Below, piece after piece: positions 53,621 to 59,755 of a stretch of DNA of 59,755 bases. A program made the translations under genes and the position numbers. This DNA comes from Candidatus Hydrogenedentota bacterium (GTDB lineage Bacteria > Hydrogenedentota > Hydrogenedentia > Hydrogenedentales > SLHB01). The stretch spans positions 1 to 59,755 of the forward strand of contig JACRLJ010000071.1 of assembly GCA_016215105.1 (NCBI GenBank), given 5' to 3'. The first letter of the stretch is position 1. Each line of letters starts with the position of its first letter. Under the pieces are notes generated by a model. The model was not told where the DNA came from. It worked only from the letters and a program-made list of their open reading frames with translations, and ran no database searches.

Positions 53621-54664
53621 ATGACGAAACGATACAGTTCACTGCCGGCAATTCTTCTCGCCCTCGCGCTGGTCTGCTCCTGGTGTGCGGGATGCGCCAA
53701 CAAGGAACCGGCGCCGAATCAGCCCGCGCCCGCGAAGAAGGAAGCGAAAGTCAGAATCGGATTCTTGGTGAAGATGCCGGAAGAGCCGTGGTTTCAGAAC
53801 GAGTGGAAGTTCGCCCAGAAGGCCGCCGATAAGTACGGGTTCGACCTCGTGAAGATCGGCGCCACCGACGGCGAAAAGGTTCTCTCCGCGATTGACAATC
53901 TCAGCGCACAAGGCGCGCAAGGCTTCGTCATTTGCACGCCGGACGTGCGCTTGGGTCCGGCCATCGTCGCTAAGGCGACCGCGGCCAACATGAAGGTCTA
54001 CACCATTGACGATCAATTCGTGGACGCCGACGGCAAACCCATGGACGTACACTACACGGGCATTTCGGGACGGCAAATCGGCGAATCCGTCGGCAAAGAG
54101 TTGGCGGAGGAGATGAAGCGCCGCGGTTGGAAACCCGAGGAAACCGGCGCTGCGGCAATCACCTTCGATGAACTCGCCACGGCCAAAGACCGCACCGACG
54201 GCGCCACGGCATCGCTGACAGCGGCCGGTTTCCCCGCCGAGCGAGTGTTCCACAGTCCGGAGAAGACGACGGACACCGAGGGCGGATTCAACGCCGCCAA
54301 CACGCTGCTCACCCAGCATCCCGAAGTGAAACATTGGCTCGCCTACGCGCTGAACGACGAGGGCGTGATGGGCGCCGTGCGCGCCATGGAAGGCCGCGGG
54401 TTCAGCGCCGCCGACATCATTGGGGTTGGCATTGGCGGCAACACGTGTCTGGTCGAGTTTGAGAAGCCGGCGCCATCGGGCTTTTTCGCCTCGGTCCTGC
54501 TCAGCCCGGTGCGTCACGGGTATGAAACGTCGGAAATGCTGTACAAATGGATCGCCGAAGGCATTGAGCCGCCCAAGGACATCCGCACCTCCGGGATCAT
54601 GATCACGCGCGAGAACTACCGCCAGGTGTTGAAGGAACAGGGGCTCGATGACCAGAAACACTGA
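53621..54664 (+). CDS. araF: sugar ABC transporter substrate-binding lipoprotein, AraF-like
   Basis: The 347-aa product has a lipobox ending at Cys25 (SWCAGC). The mature part closely parallels arabinose-binding AraF: GFLVKMPEEPWFQNEWKF, GFVICTPDVRLGPAIVAKA, TIDDQFVDADGKPMD, TQHPEVKHWLAYALND, GYETSEMLYKWIAEG. It is longer than E. coli AraF (329 aa) because of the lipoprotein linker. It binds L-arabinose or a similar sugar outside the membrane and feeds AraH, whose start overlaps its end by 17 bases. Confidence 0.8.
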   Translation: MTKRYSSLPAILLALALVCSWCAGCANKEPAPNQPAPAKKEAKVRIGFLVKMPEEPWFQNEWKFAQKAADKYGFDLVKIGATDGEKVLSAIDNLSAQGAQGFVICTPDVRLGPAIVAKATAANMKVYTIDDQFVDADGKPMDVHYTGISGRQIGESVGKELAEEMKRRGWKPEETGAAAITFDELATAKDRTDGATASLTAAGFPAERVFHSPEKTTDTEGGFNAANTLLTQHPEVKHWLAYALNDEGVMGAVRAMEGRGFSAADIIGVGIGGNTCLVEFEKPAPSGFFASVLLSPVRHGYETSEMLYKWIAEGIEPPKDIRTSGIMITRENYRQVLKEQGLDDQKH

Positions 54665-55661
54665 ACCGGCCACGCCAGCAGCTCACAGTGATCGGACAGG
54701 GTCGGCGGCGCCGTCCGGCGATCGGCTGAGCCGCCTCGCAAACTATGCGATCATGCTGCTGATCTTCGCCGCTCTATTCGCCGGCCTGTCAATATTCGTG
54801 CCGCATTTCCTTTCCGTGCAGAATATGATCGGGCTGGCCCTCTCGGTGTCGATGGTTGGTATGGTCGCCTGCACGATGTTGTTCTGCCTGGCCTCCGGCG
54901 ATTTCGATCTCTCCGTCGAATCGCAGATCGCGTTCACGGGCGTCACGGCGGCCGTCGTTGTCGCGCACACCGGCAGCGCCCTCCTCGGAATTCTCGCGGG
55001 CATCGTCGCGGGGGGCCTCGTAGGGGCCGTCAACGGCGTGACCATCGCCAAGCTCCGCATCAACGCGCTCATCGCCACCTTGGCCTCGATGCAGATTGTA
55101 CGCGGACTCGGATTCATCGTCTCCGGTGGGTCCGCCGTCGGCGTCGCCAATCCGCAATTCCTCGCCCTCGGCATGGGAAACACGCTGGGGCTGCCCAATC
55201 CCGTCTGGATCACCATGGGGTGTTTTCTCGTGTTCGGCGTGCTGCTCAATCACACCCGCTTCGGCCGCAACACCCTGGCCATCGGAGGAAACCGCGAAGC
55301 GTCCCGCCTTGCCGGCGTCCCCGTGGACCGCGTTAAACTCATCATCTTCACGCTGCAAGGCCTCATGGCCGGATTCGCCGGCGTGATCCTCGCCTCGCGC
55401 ATGGCCAGCGGCCAGCCCAACAGCTCCGTCGGCTTCTCGCTCGACGTCATCTCCGCCTGCGTCCTTGGCGGAGTCTCCCTCTCCGGCGGCGCCGGCACCA
55501 TAACCGGCACGATCGTCGGCGTACTCATCATGGGCACGGTCCAAAACGCAATGAGCCTGCTCAACGTCTCCACTTTCTATCAATACGTCGCCCGAGGCAG
55601 CATCCTGCTCATCGCAGTGCTGCTCGATCGCCTGCGCCCGGTTCTGCGCCGCTCACTTTAG
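54648..55661 (+). CDS. araH: sugar ABC transporter permease, AraH-like
   Basis: The 337-aa product has about nine to ten membrane segments and the branched-type permease signature HTRFGRNTLAIGGNREASRLAGVPVDRVKLIIF, the cytoplasmic loop that contacts the ATPase. It matches AraH of the arabinose/ribose/galactose class. Translational coupling with araF (17-base overlap) fixes the start. The expected ATPase gene araG does not follow; the next gene is convergent. The ATPase must be encoded elsewhere. Confidence 0.8.
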   Translation: MTRNTEPATPAAHSDRTGSAAPSGDRLSRLANYAIMLLIFAALFAGLSIFVPHFLSVQNMIGLALSVSMVGMVACTMLFCLASGDFDLSVESQIAFTGVTAAVVVAHTGSALLGILAGIVAGGLVGAVNGVTIAKLRINALIATLASMQIVRGLGFIVSGGSAVGVANPQFLALGMGNTLGLPNPVWITMGCFLVFGVLLNHTRFGRNTLAIGGNREASRLAGVPVDRVKLIIFTLQGLMAGFAGVILASRMASGQPNSSVGFSLDVISACVLGGVSLSGGAGTITGTIVGVLIMGTVQNAMSLLNVSTFYQYVARGSILLIAVLLDRLRPVLRRSL

Positions 55662-55683
55662 GCGCACGCCACGTCAGCGCGAA

Positions 55684-55710
55684 CGGGAGGGCGAATGTCT
55701 TTACTTGCCG
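55684..55710 (+). repeat. dispersed hairpin repeat, family A (decayed)
   Basis: A CGGGAGG flank is followed by GGCGAATG with TCTT in the loop, but the 3' arm reads TACTTGCC, so pairing is partial. It starts 23 bases after the araH stop. Confidence 0.5.
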
Positions 55711-55825
55711 CTCCTACCCAAGGCATGGCTCACACGCGGCGCTTTCGGCGAACGCGCCCTACCCGCATAAACTCTTTGGACGGGCCACAATCATTCATCG
55801 CGGCCATCGGCTCAGATGAGTGCAG

Positions 55826-57880
55826 CTACTCGCCGATGAATCCGTGGGCGCGGCCCATGTAATAGGCAAGCAAGTAGTGGAAGCCTTCGCGGAGGACGGC
55901 GCCCTTTCCGCTGTAGGACAGTATCCACGGGTCCCGGTCCCAGTAGACCTCGTGGCGTTCGTCAATGGGAAAGACACGTCCGTCAATCCGGTGGCCCGTA
56001 GCGCCAGCGGGTTGGCCGAGGTGATCCTGCAACGGGATCATATCGATGCGGTGAGCATTCGACATGGGCCAATCGATAAGGTCAAGCGGGTAACGCTTCA
56101 GCGTATCAATTGCGTCGTCAAAACAATACTTCGGCGGAGAGAGGTCGGTTTCGCCCCACTGATCGCTGCGGACTTTGCCACGGCAGCACGCGGCATATAC
56201 AACGTTCTCGAAGGCGTTGCGCTCGTATTTCTCGATCTGCCAGTGACGTTGGATGGCGTGGTAATACATGCTGAGCAGTTTGGGATCGGTCTCGTAGCGA
56301 ATCAGGTGGTAGTAGTTCATGAAGGCCATGTTGTCGTCCGGTTGGCCGAACGTCCCCGGTCCGGAAATGTCCTTGGGCTGGGTCATGCCATTCATGCCGT
56401 AGCCGTGATCCAGAGCGAGTTTGAGGTAGGCTTCGCGGTACTTAGGATCGCCGGTGACGTGGTGGGCGATGGACAGGTATGTCAGCATACTGAACGAATT
56501 CAGCCCACGCTCTATACACCAGGCCTCGTTTCGGTTCAGGTCTTCCGGCGCCAAATGGCCCCAGCGCGTCGGCAGACCGTCGTAGTCAACAAGGTTGTAA
56601 CCGTGCGCGAGGATGTGATCGATTATGCGCCGGACGACTTCCCGCACCTCGTTCGCTTCGGCGTCAGTCTCGCAGACGCGGTCGAAGTAGATTGCATAGC
56701 CGAAGAAGTGGCCATCGAGTTCGTCGGAACTCGAATCGTTTTTCCAGTACCATTCGCCCGATGCGTCAATGGGCCAGCGTGGCTGGATGATTTTCCATAA
56801 GGAGTCCGCTTTCTTGCGCCTCACATCGTACGCGAGATCGAACTGTGGATTGGGATCTGGTTCGGATGTCGGCCGCACAGCCCGAGCGATGAAACCTTTC
56901 GGCGCCGGATGCGTACCGCCCTCGGTTACTTTACTGAGAAACGCGAGGGCGCGGAAGGCGTTGACGGCGTCCTGTTTCAGTTTGGGGTTGCCCGTGGCCG
57001 CATAGCCAAGGCTGACCGCGCCGAGATAAAGTCCTGTGCCGTGACCGTCGTTGTCGGTGAAGGTCGGCGTGGCCGTACCTCTGTCGCCGGGTGTTGCGAG
57101 CTTCGCGGGGTTCACGTAACCGAAGCGGGTGCGGCGGTGGTACTTCTCGATATCCGACTCGAAGATCGCGGCTTTCCCCGCTAGTGTCATCGGCTGGTAT
57201 GCGATGCACGATACCCCGTCCGCCGTGGCGATCCACGCGTTGCCCTGGGCGTCCACGGTAATGTCCCGCACGTGGTTGTTCAACAGCCAGCGCCGTCCTT
57301 GGCGAAAGGACCAGACCCCGTCACGGTAATGGACAGCGCCGTTGGTTGTGCCAAACCATATACCTTTGGGTCCGATGGCCATGCAGGTAAAGTCGTTGTA
57401 GGGCAACCCGTCGGCGCCGGTGAACAGCTTCCATTCCTTATCCGATAGGCGGAATCCCACGCCCTGCGGGCACGCGAACCAAAGTGCGCCTGACGCGTCA
57501 TAGGCAACCGCGCGGACATCGATCGGCGCCCAGCGTGTCAGTCCTTGCTGGGGAAGCGCGAGGCGCCAGTTCCGGCCATTGCAGAGATAAAGTCCACTAT
57601 CGGCGGCAACGGCCATTTCACCCTGGTACTCGGCGACAGCGCGAACTGCGATCTCGGCCCCCGCGAGCTTGCGCAGACTCGCAAACTGCCGCGTGCCGAG
57701 CGCTACCCGAGAAAGAAAAGCCGGATCGCCTGGCTCTTTCGCCCGCCATTGGCTGCCGTCGAAAACAGCCGTTCCCCGCGCCGTTACCGCAATGAGTACG
57801 CCATGCACATCACTTCCGATTCGGCTCACGTCATTATCAGGCAGGCCCTGTTCCTTGCTGATCGAACACACCGACTGCAA
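55826..57880 (-). CDS. exported beta-propeller/helical-domain protein, paralog 2 (N-terminus displaced by a frameshift)
   Basis: A 684-aa open frame parallels 15692-17923: propeller motifs (GLYLCNGRNWRLALPQ, GIWFGTTNGAVHYRDG, NAWIATADGVSCIA) and then the same helical half (DNDGHGTGLYLGAVSLGYAATG, SSDELDGHFFGYAIYFD, LLAYYMGRAHGFIG). The frame can only start at a poor TTG (57880). Just upstream, in another frame, an ATG at 57965 with AGGAG encodes a signal-like peptide (MHIVLLAATLLNSAGATG) and stops after 42 codons. A one-base shift between them would restore a secreted protein. Mutation or sequencing error are both possible. Confidence 0.7.
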   Translation of the reverse strand: MQSVCSISKEQGLPDNDVSRIGSDVHGVLIAVTARGTAVFDGSQWRAKEPGDPAFLSRVALGTRQFASLRKLAGAEIAVRAVAEYQGEMAVAADSGLYLCNGRNWRLALPQQGLTRWAPIDVRAVAYDASGALWFACPQGVGFRLSDKEWKLFTGADGLPYNDFTCMAIGPKGIWFGTTNGAVHYRDGVWSFRQGRRWLLNNHVRDITVDAQGNAWIATADGVSCIAYQPMTLAGKAAIFESDIEKYHRRTRFGYVNPAKLATPGDRGTATPTFTDNDGHGTGLYLGAVSLGYAATGNPKLKQDAVNAFRALAFLSKVTEGGTHPAPKGFIARAVRPTSEPDPNPQFDLAYDVRRKKADSLWKIIQPRWPIDASGEWYWKNDSSSDELDGHFFGYAIYFDRVCETDAEANEVREVVRRIIDHILAHGYNLVDYDGLPTRWGHLAPEDLNRNEAWCIERGLNSFSMLTYLSIAHHVTGDPKYREAYLKLALDHGYGMNGMTQPKDISGPGTFGQPDDNMAFMNYYHLIRYETDPKLLSMYYHAIQRHWQIEKYERNAFENVVYAACCRGKVRSDQWGETDLSPPKYCFDDAIDTLKRYPLDLIDWPMSNAHRIDMIPLQDHLGQPAGATGHRIDGRVFPIDERHEVYWDRDPWILSYSGKGAVLREGFHYLLAYYMGRAHGFIGE

Positions 57881-58054
57881 ACGGCATAGTGTATGACGCT
57901 TCCGGGCTTAGTCCGGTGGCGCCGGCCGAATTCAGCAGTGTCGCCGCAAGTAACACGATGTGCATGAGGGATCTCCTGAAGGCGCTACTGAGTGGGCGCA
58001 ATCCACTTCTTCACGAGTAACTAGATGAAACACCGGGCTCTATCCAAAAGGGGA

Positions 58055-59755
58055 CTAATTGCCCTTCGGCGTACCCACTTTCACCACGACGCATCCACGC
58101 GCGGGAATCTCGGCGGTGTACGCATCCTTCACGACGCCCAGGTCCTTCTTTTGCCACAGGTCGCGCACTGCTTGCGAGCCGGTCAGGCCCACGTCGGCCC
58201 ATTTCGCGGTCACCGGCGCGCGCGCTGGTCCGCGATTGAACAATGCGACCGCCACCGTTCCGTCATACAAGGGCCGCGACCATACCTCAGTGAATAAGTC
58301 GCGCGTGACGCGGCCGCCTGCTTTGCCCAGCGGGTCCTGATTCACGTCGATGATCTCGTCGTTGGTGAGTATGTCCAAGGTGAACTGGTCCAACTGACTG
58401 AAGTCGCAACTGAGCACGAGCGGGGCCGCCATCATTGCCCAGAGCGATACTTGGGTGATGGCCTCGTTCCGCGTCAGTTTCGCGGCGACCGCGACGCGCC
58501 CCACCATCAGCATGTCGGGATCGTTCCAGTGACCGGGCCGGATGGTCTTCCCCAAATCCCCGTGCGCGAACCCGATCCGCAACACCCCGGACGAGTCGCC
58601 TTCGGCGCCGATGTCGCCCATCGTGCGCCACATGTTCCCGCCCACGTCCGCGCCCCACTCCCACACTTTCCCCATTCCGTACTGACACAGGCTGTACACG
58701 ATGTCGCGATCCACCCCATCAAGCGCCTCGCGCATGACGCGGTACGGATGCTGCATCTCCTCGAGCGTGTTGCCTTTTTCGATCTCGGAGTAGTAGCACC
58801 AATCGTATTTGAGCAGGTCCACGCCCCAGGCGGCATAGGTGCGCGCGTCCTGCGCCTCGTGTCCGTAGCTGCCCTCGAGTTCGCAGCACGTCTTCTTGCC
58901 GGGTGAACTGTAGGTACCGAACTTCAGACCCTTGGAGTGAATGTAATCCGCGAGCGCTTTCATATCTCCGAATTTCGCGGCGTTGGGCCGAATCGAGCCA
59001 TCGGCGTTCCGGCCATCGGCCCAGCCGTCGTCAATGCACACATACTGGTAGCCGTGCGCGGCAAGACCTGTGCGGATCAAGGCGTCGGCGGCGTTGCGAA
59101 TGTCGGTCTCGGTGACGTTCTTGTAGTGGATGTACCACGAGTTCCAACCCATCGGCGGCGTCAAGGCCAGCTTGTGATCGCCTGCTACAATCTTCAGCGC
59201 GCGGCGCCCGGTTCCTTTGGCGCCCGTGACCTCGATTTCAACGTCCGTTTCGCCGGCCTGCGCAATGGCGCCCGTGATCATGCCGGATTTCGCGTCAATC
59301 GTCAGCCCCGCGGGAAGATTCTTGGCTGCGTAACGCAGCGGGCCTTCGCCCGTGGCCGGGATGAGAAACAGGAAGTCCCGCTTTGGCGTTGCGCCAACGA
59401 CACGCGGGCCGTGAATTTGCGGTTCGGCAGGCGTGCCCGACGCGATGGGCGGCGGCGGTTCGTCATTGAACTGCAACGGCCCTGGCGCCTCGCTAGCGCC
59501 GGGCTTGAGCGTGAAGTGAGCGTCGGCCCAATCCGCGTGATCGCAACTGATTCCGTCGCCCCCGTCGGTTACGATCAGCGCGAGATACTTGGCGCCATCG
59601 AGATTTACCGAGATGGGTTGGGCCGGGGCGCCACCCTTAAGCACACCGGTATCGACAGCGATCTTGCCATCAACCCACAGTTGGAAACTCACGCTGCCCG
59701 TGGCCCCGACTTCGTCATCCACGCCCACCACCGCCTCAAACCGGAGCGCGGCCCC
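58055..59755 (-). CDS. GH27 alpha-galactosidase-like enzyme with NPCBM-like domain (partial)
   Basis: The C-terminal 560 or so residues are present; the frame continues past the right edge. Part of an NPCBM-type carbohydrate-binding domain (VDDEVGATGSVSFQLWVDG, GDGISCDHADWADAHF) precedes a linker and GH27 core: TPPMGWNSW, CIDDGW, nucleophile Asp in LLKYDWCYY, acid/base Asp in RPGHWNDPDML. A C-terminal beta domain ends the protein. It removes terminal alpha-galactosyl units (or alpha-N-acetylgalactosaminyl) from glycans, probably outside the cell. An N-terminal signal cannot be seen. Confidence 0.8.
   Translation of the reverse strand, partial: GAALRFEAVVGVDDEVGATGSVSFQLWVDGKIAVDTGVLKGGAPAQPISVNLDGAKYLALIVTDGGDGISCDHADWADAHFTLKPGASEAPGPLQFNDEPPPPIASGTPAEPQIHGPRVVGATPKRDFLFLIPATGEGPLRYAAKNLPAGLTIDAKSGMITGAIAQAGETDVEIEVTGAKGTGRRALKIVAGDHKLALTPPMGWNSWYIHYKNVTETDIRNAADALIRTGLAAHGYQYVCIDDGWADGRNADGSIRPNAAKFGDMKALADYIHSKGLKFGTYSSPGKKTCCELEGSYGHEAQDARTYAAWGVDLLKYDWCYYSEIEKGNTLEEMQHPYRVMREALDGVDRDIVYSLCQYGMGKVWEWGADVGGNMWRTMGDIGAEGDSSGVLRIGFAHGDLGKTIRPGHWNDPDMLMVGRVAVAAKLTRNEAITQVSLWAMMAAPLVLSCDFSQLDQFTLDILTNDEIIDVNQDPLGKAGGRVTRDLFTEVWSRPLYDGTVAVALFNRGPARAPVTAKWADVGLTGSQAVRDLWQKKDLGVVKDAYTAEIPARGCVVVKVGTPKGN

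Noticed and set aside
1-59755. tRNA, rRNA, diversity-generating retroelement or retron
   Set aside because: No cloverleaf, rRNA stretch or reverse transcriptase motif was found by eye; this does not exclude a divergent small RNA.

Overview
The window is high-GC bacterial DNA with short gene gaps, many exported proteins and no rRNA, tRNA or CRISPR array that I could recognise. The mix fits an uncultured Planctomycetota-like or, more likely, Hydrogenedentota-like bacterium: large exported glycoside hydrolases, beta-propeller proteins, ECF sigma factors fused to carboxypeptidase-regulatory-like domains, UroD-like and Gfo/Idh/MocA proteins, and envelope glycan genes. That placement is inference, since no phylogenetic marker was compared.

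Layout. 1-976: two small membrane proteins. 1135-9987: a compact phage-like structural cluster with portal, HK97-type prohead protease, small membrane protein, a DNA-ligase-D 3'-phosphoesterase-like protein, decoration protein, major capsid, adaptor, Dit-like and Tal-like tail proteins (the latter with an embedded staphylococcal-nuclease domain), a baseplate/fibre-like protein and a holin-like protein. No terminase, tape measure, integrase, lysin or replication gene is present. 10054-13400: a pseudopilin-like protein and a GH2 enzyme. 13911-17923: a serine-hydrolase-like protein, a GT2 glycosyltransferase and an exported beta-propeller protein. 18086-23206: two tandem membrane-tethered sigma-factor fusions. 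23239-29534: envelope polysaccharide genes (O-antigen ligase/polymerase-like with TPRs, TPR protein, CDP-paratose 2-epimerase-like SDR, lipoprotein, methyltransferase). 29878-35753: a GH32/43-like enzyme, a Tat-exported protein and a GT-C glycosyltransferase.

35819-39332: a segment bounded by inverted copies of a 64-bp palindromic repeat. It holds a phage-fibre-like exported protein with the same 5' leader as the phage cluster, a lower-GC methyltransferase and an amidohydrolase. 39555-49987: an exported unknown, a GT4 enzyme, scpA, yraN, an SRPBCC protein, a NagB-like protein, an exported propeller-like protein, a UroD-like protein, a YbaK-type deacylase and a Gfo/Idh/MocA oxidoreductase. 50175-59755: GH2 with an F5/8C domain, araF-araH sugar transport genes, a paralog of the 15692 propeller protein that looks frameshifted at its N-terminus, and a GH27 alpha-galactosidase running off the end.

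The last 20 kb and several earlier genes read as glycan scavenging: exported hydrolases release sugars, AraFH imports a pentose or similar sugar, and cytoplasmic Gfo/Idh, amidohydrolase and NagB-like enzymes process sugar derivatives. The glycosyltransferase, epimerase and ligase genes build surface polysaccharide.

The least explained signals are the minimal phage-like cluster with two DNA-processing domains and a leader shared with a locus 35 kb away, and several dispersed palindromic repeats. The main repeat family has stems that change sequence compensatorily while the loop and 5' flank stay constant, and it sits mostly just after stop codons.
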